From an uncultured Oscillospiraceae bacterium (GTDB taxonomy: Bacteria; Bacillota; Clostridia; Oscillospirales; Oscillospiraceae): 64,000 nucleotides of DNA. The stretch is taken from positions 118,489 through 182,488 of the forward strand of contig CANQYW010000001.1 in assembly GCA_947628185.1 (NCBI GenBank), in the 5' to 3' direction. Position numbers and translations under genes: made by a program. Positions 17,711 through 25,723 of the stretch are shown piece by piece (positions within the stretch are counted from its first letter, which is position 1; each line of letters starts with the position of its first letter). Under the pieces are notes generated by a model. That model was not told the origin of the DNA, searched no databases, and worked only from the letters and a program-made list of their open reading frames with translations.

Positions 17711-17763
17711 TCCTACAGGTGTAGTATCGAGTATATACTACACCTGTAGGAGCATTTTGTCAA
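17711..17763 (-). promoter_or_regulatory. Module A promoter with twin BlaI-type operators
   Basis: On the minus strand TTGACA (17758-17763) and TAGTAT (17735-17740) are 17 bases apart. TACACCTGTA (17739-17748) overlaps the spacer and -10, and TACAGGTGTA (17714-17723) lies downstream. Together they form a 17-base inverted repeat spanning 17711-17751. The palindrome directly abuts the AGGAGG ribosome site. Confidence 0.88.
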
Positions 17764-17766
17764 TAG

Positions 17767-18390
17767 TCAGACGCCCGGTTCATATCCGAGGGTCAGTATC
17801 TCCCGGGGGCGGGTGTACTCCCCCTCGGCGAACCCGGCGGCGTACACGGAGCAGTTGCCGATGTATTTTGACCAATATGACCCATGGGACTCAGGCGTCA
17901 GGTACTCAAGGAGCCCCTTCATGGCGATGGCGTGAGTGACGATGAGTACATTCCCCGGCGCGCCGGGACCCTTCGAGAGCGCCTTTAGCTCCTCCAACAA
18001 CGCCCCGGTCCGCTCCACCACATGGGCAAGGCTCTCCATCCCCTCCGGCTCCGGGTTGCGGGAGAAGTCGCTAAAGAAGAGTTTCACCTCCGGGGCCGGG
18101 TCCGCAAGGCTCATCCCCTCGTAGGGGCCGTAGTCCATCTCCAAAAGCCGCGTGTCCATGAGGGGCGCGGCGCCCGATATTATCTCCGCCGTCTCCACGG
18201 CCCTTAAAAGTGGGCTTGAGTACACACGGTCAAAATGGATGCCCCGCCCCAAAAAATACTCCCGCACCCGCAGTGCCTGGGCCCGGCCCCCGGCGTTCAG
18301 GGGGAGGTCGCTGCGCCCCTGAAGGCGCCTCTCCCTGTTGCGGGCCGTCTCGCCGTGGCGGACTATGTATATAAAGTCTCTCTCCACCAT
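17767..18390 (-). CDS. Histidine phosphatase superfamily protein (phosphoglycerate-mutase-like)
   Basis: 207-residue protein with the phospho-acceptor motif IVRHGETARNRERRLQG near the N-terminus, SSPLLRAVETAEII, LLEMDYGPYEGMSL and the second catalytic His in VLIVTHAIAMKGLL. It removes phosphate from an unspecified small metabolite (the family includes alpha-ribazole phosphatase and cofactor-dependent mutases). It lies between the two BlaI/M56 modules but shares no visible operator with them. Confidence 0.88.
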   Translation of the reverse strand: MVERDFIYIVRHGETARNRERRLQGRSDLPLNAGGRAQALRVREYFLGRGIHFDRVYSSPLLRAVETAEIISGAAPLMDTRLLEMDYGPYEGMSLADPAPEVKLFFSDFSRNPEPEGMESLAHVVERTGALLEELKALSKGPGAPGNVLIVTHAIAMKGLLEYLTPESHGSYWSKYIGNCSVYAAGFAEGEYTRPREILTLGYEPGV

Positions 18391-18515
18391 ATGTCATCTC
18401 CTTGTACCGTGAATTAAATCCCTCCGCTCGGTTATTTTACCATCCCGGCTTTGTAAAATCAATCTCCGCCGTGATATCCCGCAACTACGGGCGTCATTTT
18501 TTCAGCGGGAGGGTC

Positions 18516-18578
18516 TTGACAGGGGGTGTCTAACGTGGTAGACTAACGCCAGTGAGTCTACTGGAGTAGACAAGGAGG
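18516..18578 (+). promoter_or_regulatory. Module B promoter with two GTCTA-type operators
   Basis: TTGACA (18516-18521), 17-base spacer, TAGACT (18539-18544). Two dyads, GTCTA-N6-TAGAC (18528-18543, overlapping the spacer and -10) and GTCTAC-N4-GTAGAC (18556-18571), are likely operators for the BlaI-like protein encoded downstream. AAGGAGG follows at 18572. The operators differ from those of module A. Confidence 0.83.
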
Positions 18579-18585
18579 TCACAGT

Positions 18586-18957
18586 ATGGACATGCCAAAG
18601 ATACACGAGAGCGAGTACCGTTTTTGCCTCATAATGTGGGAGACGGAGCCCGTCTCCCCCGCCGAGCTCGTGAAACTCTGTCAGGAGCGGCTGGGCTGGA
18701 AGAGGACCACCACCTACACGGTGATAAAGCGTCTGGGAGAGCGGGGCGTCCTAAAAAACGAGGAGGGGGTCATAACCTCCCTCGTCTCCAAGGACGCCGC
18801 CCAGGCCGGTGAGATTGACGACCTGGTGGAGAAGAAATTTGAGGGCTCGCTCCCCGCCTTCATAGCCGCCTTCACGAGGCGGCGGGACATGACGGAGGAG
18901 GAGCTTAACGAGATACAGCGAATGATCGACCGCATAAGGTCAGGTGACGGACAATGA
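18586..18957 (+). CDS. BlaI/MecI/CopY family repressor, module B
   Basis: 123-residue winged-helix repressor: IHESEYRFCLIMWE, recognition region TTTYTVIKRLGERGVLK and the C-terminal dimerisation part SLPAFIAAF. The ATG at 18586 follows AAGGAGG. The end overlaps the following M56 gene by four bases. It should bind the GTCTA-type dyads in its own promoter. It is clearly diverged from the module A repressor, in line with a different operator sequence. Confidence 0.9.
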   Translation: MDMPKIHESEYRFCLIMWETEPVSPAELVKLCQERLGWKRTTTYTVIKRLGERGVLKNEEGVITSLVSKDAAQAGEIDDLVEKKFEGSLPAFIAAFTRRRDMTEEELNEIQRMIDRIRSGDGQ

Positions 18958-21900
18958 CCGGGCTCTTTTTGAAGATCGTAAATATGAGCGTATCCGCAAG
19001 CTGGCTCGTCCTGGCCGTACTTGTGCTGAGAGTCATATTGCGGAGGGCGCCGAAGTGGGTCAGCGTCCTCATGTGGGGGCTGGTGGCCCTGCGGCTAATA
19101 CTGCCACTCTCCATTGAGAGCCCGGTGAGCCTCGTCCCCAGCGCGGAGGTCATAGCGCCAGCGGCTCAAGGTGAAACGGCGATCCCGGACGCGCTGCCCG
19201 GCGTCCCGGCGGTAAATAACGCCCCTGATCCGGGACTTGGCACTCAGAGTTCCCCCGGTGTCTCCGCTGTCGGGACACAGAGTGAAACCTGGCTCCCCGC
19301 AATCAGTCTTATCTGGGCGCTGGGGGCGACCGCGCTCATCACATACGCCGCCCTCTCCTACTGGCGTCTCCGGCGGCGCGTGGCGACAGCCGTCCGCTTG
19401 CGGGGGAACATATTTGAGAGCGAGAACGCCGCCTCCCCCTTCGTGCTGGGGATAATTAGGCCGAGAATATATCTCCCCTTCGGGCTCGGCGGGGAGGACG
19501 CGGAGCACGTCATAGCCCACGAGGAGGCCCACATCCACCGGCGGGACCACTGGTGGAAACCTGTGGGATTTCTGCTCCTGGCCGTACACTGGTTCAACCC
19601 GCTCATGTGGCTGGCGTACCTCCTCCTCTGCCGGGACATCGAGCTTGCCTGCGACGAGCGGGTGATAAAAAAGCTGGGCAGCACCGAGCGGGCCGGTTAC
19701 ACCCAGGCGCTCCTTGAGTGCAGTGTCAGCCGCCGGGCCATCGCGGCCTGTCCCGTGGCCTTCGGCGAGGTGGGCGTGAAAGAGCGGGTGAAGGCGGTCA
19801 TGAACTATAGGCGTCCCGCATTCTGGATAGTAATACTTGCGGTGGTGCTCTGCGCGGCGGCGGGGGTGTGTTTCCTGACGGACCCGCCCACGAATAATAC
19901 GCTCCTCCTGGGCGCTGAATATATTGTCAAGGATGTCCTCTATGAACTGCCCGCCGGTAACTATGAACTGCCCGCCGGTAACGGAGACAGAGAGGAAACC
20001 CCGGCGCAGTACTGCGTGACGGCGGACTACCACCTCTACTCCCGCACCGGCGACAGCGCCGACTGGGGGTACATTGGAGCGCTCACACACTGTGGACTTT
20101 CAAACGACGAGCTCTATGACCTCATGCCCTCCCAAAAGGACGTCAGGATACGTAAAGTAACCGACGCCTACATCCTGAGGCTGGAGGGCGGCAATTTCTA
20201 CCTTGTTTTTGAGACGCGGGACGGCAGGACGTACCTGGCCTACGGTTGGGAGGACACCCCCGAGCGGGGCGAGGCGGGGTCGGACGACACGCGGCTCCTG
20301 GGGCTCTATCTATTGGATAACAGGTTTGAGCCAGGAGTTTTAAATATCGGGTTCCTGGACCGCTCCCTCGTCAACACCCTGAGGAGGGACGTCGTAAGTT
20401 TTGAGACATACGCAAATGAGAACGGCCCGGGCATCATAATCCTCGGTTTCAGGGCCGGCGACAACGAGACGCCGGATGGGCTGACCGATCTCGGGTTCGC
20501 CGTCTTTGAGTCGATAGACGATGGTTACCGCCTCATAGACTACCATGTGTACGACGGCGCGGCCGGCGCGGAGAACGGCATCTTCTTCTGTGATGACCCG
20601 GCGGTGGCGGACGCCGGCGGCGAAGGGCGAAACGACAACACCTATGACGTCCTTATAATCACGAATAAGGACGTGGACAGCATCGAGCGGGTATACCGGG
20701 CCGAGGGGAAAGCGGATAAGGTGGAGACGGAGACGTCAGTAAAAGCCCCCTGCATGTCCCTCTGGTCCTGGGAGAGATCCGAGGGGTACACGACGATCTA
20801 TCAGTATTTTTATGACAGCGCGGGGGAACTCATCCGCGAGACAAGCTCCGCCGTGAGCTCATCGGGCGAGAGCGGATCCGCGTTAGACTCGGACGCCGCA
20901 CCCCTACCCCAGGGGACGAGCTATGTGTCCTGGCAGCGCCTGTACGCGGCTCCCAGCGCGGACAGTCCCAGCGGCAGCGGCTCGGGCCTCAAGTACACCG
21001 TGGATGGGGACTACTTCACCATATCGAGCCTATCAACGGTGTGGAGCATACCTATGCCCCCCGGCGGCGAGACTCTCGACATGGACGAGGCAGACTACGG
21101 CACGAGGTACCACATACCCGTCCCGAGCTGGGAGTGGCAGGACTTCCCATTCACCCGGAATGAGTGGGCGTCGCTCTTCGCCCCCTCCTCAAACTCACTC
21201 ATGTCCGACATAAGCTCCCAATATGACACCATCCTCTATCTCCCGCTGAGCGATGAGTATTTCCTCCTCCTGGCCGATGGTCAGCCGCTCATAGTGGAGC
21301 TGGGGGAGAATGGGCAGCAGATCCGGTCCATCTTCAGCCTTATTGACGAGGCGGACATGGGCGTGGCCCAGTGGGAATACGCCCCCATGATGTCGTCCTG
21401 GGATTCCCAGGCCTTCAGGTTCCAGCTTGATTTTGAATATACTGACCTCACCGCCGTGTGCTGCGGCGGGGAACTCCTGGACCTCGGCGATCCCGGCTCT
21501 GCGGAACCGGCGACGCTCGTCGCCTACCCCAGCGGGCACTCGGTGTATTGGAATCCGGGGGCGGCGGGCTCGGACGTGGGCGACGCCGTCGTGTCCTTTG
21601 AGTGCACTATCAGCGGCGGACAGCACATCTCCGGCGACATATACATCTACGCCGGCGGCAGCTCCAGCGGGCGGACCATATACACCGCCAAACTTGTGGG
21701 CACGGGACTTCACCTCTCGCCAAACGCCGAGGGCGGCGGGGGCCTCATCTCCCTCAGAACGGAGGAGAGCGAAACTGAGCGGCACGACCTCCGGGACGGG
21801 GACATGGAGCTCTCAGTCCAGCGGCTCTCCCGGTATGTATTCTTCACAAACTCCGCAAAGATCACGGTCACTGTCAATGGGGATGAGGACGCGGAGGGCG

Positions 21901-22064
21901 CCATCATTCTCCGGGATATAAGCCAGGGCAACGCGGTCATACGGCAAAAGAGTGTCGGCGGCGGTGAGCGGGAGGTCACCTTCACGGGCCTCACCTCCTC
22001 TCGGCTCTACCGGCTGGAGTTCGAGGGCACGGGGAACTGCACGTTCACAGTAAGTCAAGATTAA
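18954..22064 (+). CDS. Large M56 family sensor metalloprotease, module B
   Basis: 1036-residue M56 protein, much longer than BlaR1 (about 600). N-terminal membrane helices include ASWLVLAVLVLRVIL. The zinc motif is HEEAH in IAHEEAHIHRRDHWW (about residue 189), followed by LACDERVIKKLG. After the last helix (about 285-305) a roughly 720-residue external region contains several unrecognised segments with low-complexity Ser/Gly linkers (around 650-680). The final 150 residues look beta-rich. A 21-base perfect tandem duplication encodes YELPAGN twice at 19941-19982. The group II intron remnant begins directly after the stop codon. Confidence 0.85.
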   Translation: MTGLFLKIVNMSVSASWLVLAVLVLRVILRRAPKWVSVLMWGLVALRLILPLSIESPVSLVPSAEVIAPAAQGETAIPDALPGVPAVNNAPDPGLGTQSSPGVSAVGTQSETWLPAISLIWALGATALITYAALSYWRLRRRVATAVRLRGNIFESENAASPFVLGIIRPRIYLPFGLGGEDAEHVIAHEEAHIHRRDHWWKPVGFLLLAVHWFNPLMWLAYLLLCRDIELACDERVIKKLGSTERAGYTQALLECSVSRRAIAACPVAFGEVGVKERVKAVMNYRRPAFWIVILAVVLCAAAGVCFLTDPPTNNTLLLGAEYIVKDVLYELPAGNYELPAGNGDREETPAQYCVTADYHLYSRTGDSADWGYIGALTHCGLSNDELYDLMPSQKDVRIRKVTDAYILRLEGGNFYLVFETRDGRTYLAYGWEDTPERGEAGSDDTRLLGLYLLDNRFEPGVLNIGFLDRSLVNTLRRDVVSFETYANENGPGIIILGFRAGDNETPDGLTDLGFAVFESIDDGYRLIDYHVYDGAAGAENGIFFCDDPAVADAGGEGRNDNTYDVLIITNKDVDSIERVYRAEGKADKVETETSVKAPCMSLWSWERSEGYTTIYQYFYDSAGELIRETSSAVSSSGESGSALDSDAAPLPQGTSYVSWQRLYAAPSADSPSGSGSGLKYTVDGDYFTISSLSTVWSIPMPPGGETLDMDEADYGTRYHIPVPSWEWQDFPFTRNEWASLFAPSSNSLMSDISSQYDTILYLPLSDEYFLLLADGQPLIVELGENGQQIRSIFSLIDEADMGVAQWEYAPMMSSWDSQAFRFQLDFEYTDLTAVCCGGELLDLGDPGSAEPATLVAYPSGHSVYWNPGAAGSDVGDAVVSFECTISGGQHISGDIYIYAGGSSSGRTIYTAKLVGTGLHLSPNAEGGGGLISLRTEESETERHDLRDGDMELSVQRLSRYVFFTNSAKITVTVNGDEDAEGAIILRDISQGNAVIRQKSVGGGEREVTFTGLTSSRLYRLEFEGTGNCTFTVSQD
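19941..19982 (+). repeat. 21-base perfect tandem duplication inside the module B M56 gene
   Basis: The unit starting TATGAACTGCCC occurs twice head to tail, adding seven residues (YELPAGN) without changing frame. The perfect identity indicates a recent slippage event. Confidence 0.9.
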
Positions 22065-22065
22065 T

Positions 22066-22365
22066 CGAGTAGGAGGCTAACCATTAGTTGGGTAGCCGTC
22101 CTCTCACACCACCGTGCGTACCGTTCGGTACACGGCGGTTCAATCGCTTAAGTGCACTTGCTCGTACTGTGCCAGGATACTGCTGTATCCTGCACGGGCG
22201 AGCACTTCTTTTGTGAGTCCTTCTTGCACTACGGGCATCGCCGCGCAGCGCCAATAGGCTTTGCGTGTCCCTGCGCTATCCTGACTCGCTCCCCTTCTTG
22301 AGTTGCAGAGTTGTCCGCTCCATACGGCCTTATTACATGTATATTGTTGCCCATGGCGGGCGCAC
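22066..22365 (-). mobile_element. Internally deleted group II intron (class C-like) with both ends kept
   Basis: Read on the minus strand, the element begins with GTGCGCCCG (22365 downward), like class C group II introns, and ends with a domain V-like hairpin and a domain VI-like hairpin. Domain V lies at about 22106-22141: stem ACCGCCGU/ACGGUGGU, two-base bulge and a short GUACC/GGUAC hairpin. Domain VI, with stem GGCTACC/GGTTAGCC, ends near CCTCCTACTCGA at 22066. Between them only about 75 codons of the reverse transcriptase/maturase remain (22140-22367 frame; conserved TRKAYWR and a C-terminal G-Y-x-S-I-L pattern). A full intron would be about 1.8-2 kb. It lies immediately downstream of the terminator at 22373-22404 in the same orientation, the preferred target of class C introns. 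Confidence 0.8.
22140..22364 (-). pseudogene. C-terminal remnant of group II intron reverse transcriptase
   Basis: Open frame ending at 22140 encodes a basic, Trp/Tyr-containing peptide (SQDSAGTRKAYWRCA, then LTKEVLARAGYSSIL) like the final maturase/DNA-binding part of intron-encoded proteins. The reverse transcriptase domain itself is missing, and the frame runs without break from the intron 5' end region, so the deletion joined the two ends in frame by chance. Confidence 0.6.
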
Positions 22366-22372
22366 AAATTTT

Positions 22373-22404
22373 AGGCGGCGGGACAAGATATCCCCGCCGC
22401 CTTA
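22373..22404 (-). terminator. Terminator of the GH26 gene
   Basis: GGCGGCGGG and CCCGCCGCC form a strong stem with an eight-to-nine base loop. On the minus strand it follows the GH26 stop and is followed by TAAAATTT, then the intron. Confidence 0.88.
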
Positions 22405-22407
22405 ATT

Positions 22408-24135
22408 TTACTCGCTTTGTGACTCGAAGTACCAGTCCTCCCTGGGGTGGAGGGCGAGGCCGGACTTCACCGAGACGGCCACGTCCTCGTTCTCCAATAG
22501 CCAGTAGGGCCTGGACACCACGGTATTGTCGGGATAGTTGGGGTCGAAGTCCGCGTAGTCGAACCAGACCGCCACCTTTATATTCTCAAAGCCGTCGATA
22601 TCCCGGAACATGTTGTCGATCCACGCGGCCTTGTCCCCGCCGATTGAGGAGCTGGCAAACTCGGTGATTATCCAGGGGAAGTCGGAGAAGAAGGGGCTGT
22701 ACTCCCGCTGGATGCGGCCATATATGTCGTCAAACTCCCGCCAGGACTCCTTGTTGGTCTCGGCGTAATATGTGCCGGTGTTGTAGCCGGTGACGCCGAT
22801 GAGCTGGACGTACTCGTCACCCGGGTAGTAGGCGTGGATGTCGTTCCAGTTGCAGGGCGGGAAACACTTATCGTTGGGGTTGTAGACCCAGATAGCGTTA
22901 GTGGCGCCCTCCTCCATGAATATCCTGTACATGCGCTGCCAGACCGCCACGTACACCTCCGGGTCTATCATGTTGACGACGCCGGAGTAACTTGTCCAGT
23001 CGGAGTTCATCTCGTTCCCCAGGCGGAAGAGGAACGGCTTTCCAAAGTCCGCCGCGGCCCTGGCGAGCTGCCGTATCTCCTGGTCCTCCCGTCCGCGCAG
23101 GATGTCGAGCTGGGGCGTCCGGGCCAGGAGGTCCACGTTATTCGTCCTTGTGGCCTGGTATGTCAGCAGCATGACCTTGCCGTTCTCATAGCATTTCTCG
23201 GCGAAATCCGTGGGGAAGTCGTCGCCAAACTGCATGTACCCCAGCACCACGGAGAATTTGTAGTCAAGGAGCTCCTCGTAATGGGGGATGGTCTTGTTTA
23301 TGCCGGTGTCGTATACGTCCTCGGTAAATAGGCCCCAGCGCACGTGCTCCGAGCCCTGGATGTCGGCGTAGATCCTCTTGGCCTCCCCCGTCAGGAGCTC
23401 CTGGGATCGGTTCTGGTACTTGACGGTGTAGCTGTCCTCCCCCTTGGGGCGGAAGAAGTGGAAACTCTCCACAGCGCTGGTTATATCATCGGATATGTCC
23501 TCAAATCTCTCGCTATCGAACTTAAATGTTAGGCGGTAGAAGATCCTGGTGTCCGTGAAGATATCGACGTATGTGTAGCCGTCATAGCCCTCCTCGTAAC
23601 CGTCGAGCCGGGCGGAGTAGATGTCGTACCGCTCGTTCCGGGTCCTGGGGCTCAGGAGGGTTATCTCGTTGGCCGCGCGGTAGGACTCATTGAGCAGGAA
23701 CCCGTCGAGGTATTGGTCGATGAAGACCGTCACGTCCGGCTCCGTGGAGTACTCCCGGGAGACGGTGACGTTGTAGTCCGGGGTCTTTATCTTGACGTAG
23801 CTGGGCGACACGGAGAAGTCAAACTGGGACCCCTCCGGGAGGTCCATGTAGTACCCGGAGGCGTAGTGCAGCAGCCGCACACCGCTCTCCGTCGCCACGG
23901 TCTTCTTCCCCGCGTCCTCATATAGCGTCTCACCGAACACGGCGCCCGACTCCTCGTCCTTGAGGGCGGGGATCTTTATGTCGCAGAGGAATATTTTCAG
24001 CTTGTCCTTGAGCTCCATCACCACCGGGTCCTGGTCCCGGTAGAGTTTATACACATACCCCGCCGTGGCCACGGCCAGGATGAAAATAGTACAGAGGACC
24101 ATGAGGAATATCCTCTTTTTTCTCGTCTTTACCAA
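22408..24135 (-). CDS. Membrane-anchored glycoside hydrolase family 26-like protein
   Basis: 575-residue protein with an N-terminal membrane anchor (about 9-31), a 200-residue unclassified extracellular region and a C-terminal TIM-barrel resembling GH26 (beta-mannanases and beta-1,3-xylanases). The likely acid/base Glu is in FRLGNEMNSDW (about 375) and the nucleophile Glu in WIITEFASS (about 492). GH26 enzymes cleave mannans or related polymers with retention of configuration. The next upstream gene on the same strand encodes a polytopic protein of polysaccharide-locus type, so a surface polysaccharide or endogenous glycan substrate is as likely as a dietary one. Confidence 0.85.
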   Translation of the reverse strand: MVKTRKKRIFLMVLCTIFILAVATAGYVYKLYRDQDPVVMELKDKLKIFLCDIKIPALKDEESGAVFGETLYEDAGKKTVATESGVRLLHYASGYYMDLPEGSQFDFSVSPSYVKIKTPDYNVTVSREYSTEPDVTVFIDQYLDGFLLNESYRAANEITLLSPRTRNERYDIYSARLDGYEEGYDGYTYVDIFTDTRIFYRLTFKFDSERFEDISDDITSAVESFHFFRPKGEDSYTVKYQNRSQELLTGEAKRIYADIQGSEHVRWGLFTEDVYDTGINKTIPHYEELLDYKFSVVLGYMQFGDDFPTDFAEKCYENGKVMLLTYQATRTNNVDLLARTPQLDILRGREDQEIRQLARAAADFGKPFLFRLGNEMNSDWTSYSGVVNMIDPEVYVAVWQRMYRIFMEEGATNAIWVYNPNDKCFPPCNWNDIHAYYPGDEYVQLIGVTGYNTGTYYAETNKESWREFDDIYGRIQREYSPFFSDFPWIITEFASSSIGGDKAAWIDNMFRDIDGFENIKVAVWFDYADFDPNYPDNTVVSRPYWLLENEDVAVSVKSGLALHPREDWYFESQSE

Positions 24136-24161
24136 AACTTATCACTCCCGATAATAAATGG

Positions 24162-25487
24162 TCAGCGGTACCCCAATATGGTCTTGAGGCCGTGATATGT
24201 GGCGATATAGTTGTTGGGCCACGTCTCGGCGGTCTCGGTGTTGAGGTCCGCGAGGCCCCAGAAGGCGCTGTACTTCGTCTCGGGCGAGGTGCAGGGCACC
24301 GTTATAGTCGTCTCGCCCCGCTCCACCGCCGCCGCGATATTCGCCTCCCGGGTCTTGATGGTCACATGACAGCGCCATATGTCATATCCCCCCGCCACCA
24401 GCGAGAAGGCCGCCAGCACCGCCACCACCCCGAGTAGCGCCCCCGTCAGCGCCCCGCGGGAGAGCTCCGTGAGGGAGGGTATCAGCACCGCCGAGGCCAG
24501 GACTATCAGCGCCGCCGTCACATATAGGCATCTGTCCTCGTAGTAGCTGGCGGCGGTCAGCATGACGTCCCCGGCCACCGATGATACGGCGAAGGTCAGG
24601 GAGAGGGTCAGCCGCTCAAGGTTGGGACAGCGCAGCGCGCAGATCATAAATAGCGCCGCCCAGACGGCCACCGGCCAGAGAAGACGCTCCTTTAGCATCT
24701 TTACGGCGTAGGCGAAATTTTTAAGGAGCACAGCGAGGTCCGGCGCGGCGGATTTTGCTATGGACTCCGCCGGCATGAGGAGCATGAAGGCGTACCCCGC
24801 CGCGGCCGCGGCGATGGGCGCCAAGAGCCATGAGAGGGGTTTCTCCCGTTTGAGGACGGCCCCCAGCAGCACCAGGGCGCAGGATACGAGAATGCCGATG
24901 AGCGACGCTATCTCGGTGTAGGCCCCGAAGAGGAAACTCCCCAGTGTGAAGGCCGCTCTCAGCCACACATTGTTAATAAGCTGGCGGCCATGGACGAACA
25001 TATAGATAAACGGCGCCGTGAACCCCAACATGAAAAAGAGCGCCCATAGGTAGTTGACAGCGCCCGTCTGCCAGAGGACCACCTGGCCGAATGCCGGGCA
25101 CACCAGCCAAAACGCGGCGCTTATACCGAGAAAGAGCCCGGCGCTCCTGCCCCTCCCGAAATTCGCCGCCCGGTAGATGAGGTACATGAGCCCCGTGAAC
25201 ACCCCGGCGTTCGCTATGTTGAACACCGCCTTTGGCAGGAGCATGAATAGTGAGTCAAGCCCGTGGCTCACCAGCCGTCCGTTCATGACGTAGGCGTGCC
25301 TGTACATGGAGAGCACCACGTCCCGTACATTCTTGAGGTAAGCCTGGGTATAAAAGCTCGCCATGTAGGCGTAATCGTCCGCGATATAGGGCGTGAGAAA
25401 GTTAAAGAGGAGCATCACGAGGTACACCGCCGCCGCGGCCCCGCCGAAACACCATATGGAGGAGTCAATCTTCTTGAGCTTTTTCAT
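24162..25487 (-). CDS. Polytopic membrane protein (DUF6056-like)
   Basis: About 441 residues with 10-12 hydrophobic segments. The early loop motif YIADDYAYM (acidic pair after the first helix) and NGRLVSHG are typical of DUF6056-type proteins, which have a glycosyltransferase-C-like topology and are found in surface-polysaccharide loci. Start taken at the ATG at 25487 (MKKLKK); a GTG at 25499 is in frame. Cotranscribed with the GH26-like gene (26-base gap). A role in glycan transfer at the outer membrane face is an inference. Confidence 0.75.
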   Translation of the reverse strand: MKKLKKIDSSIWCFGGAAAAVYLVMLLFNFLTPYIADDYAYMASFYTQAYLKNVRDVVLSMYRHAYVMNGRLVSHGLDSLFMLLPKAVFNIANAGVFTGLMYLIYRAANFGRGRSAGLFLGISAAFWLVCPAFGQVVLWQTGAVNYLWALFFMLGFTAPFIYMFVHGRQLINNVWLRAAFTLGSFLFGAYTEIASLIGILVSCALVLLGAVLKREKPLSWLLAPIAAAAAGYAFMLLMPAESIAKSAAPDLAVLLKNFAYAVKMLKERLLWPVAVWAALFMICALRCPNLERLTLSLTFAVSSVAGDVMLTAASYYEDRCLYVTAALIVLASAVLIPSLTELSRGALTGALLGVVAVLAAFSLVAGGYDIWRCHVTIKTREANIAAAVERGETTITVPCTSPETKYSAFWGLADLNTETAETWPNNYIATYHGLKTILGYR

Positions 25488-25647
25488 TCCCGGAACCACC
25501 CAACCCCGCCGCGCCCGGCGTTCTCAACCCCATATTATATACCACCCCGCAGAAAATACAAGCATTTTTGACCGGCGGTATAGTTGTGTTTTGCGCCGGG
25601 ATATGTACGGCGTGGAGGTGTTCCCCCCACCCTCTCGCAAATTAAAC

Positions 25648-25705
25648 ACAAAATGCCGTTTTGCAGACAGCTATTTTATCGCGGCGTCTGCAAAACGGCG
25701 TCTCT
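25648..25705 (-). terminator. Long hairpin terminator after the SPFH gene
   Basis: GCCGTTTTGCAGAC (25655-25668) and GTCTGCAAAACGGC (25686-25699) make a perfect 14-base-pair stem with a 17-base loop. On the minus strand it is followed by ATTTTG. It occupies the gap between the SPFH gene and the DUF6056-like gene. Confidence 0.78.
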
Positions 25706-25723
25706 TTATTTCGTGTCAAATCG

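Noticed and set aside
15461..22064. The BlaI/M56 modules as beta-lactam resistance genes
   Set aside because: Neither protease has a penicillin-binding external domain and no beta-lactamase or PBP gene lies in the operons.
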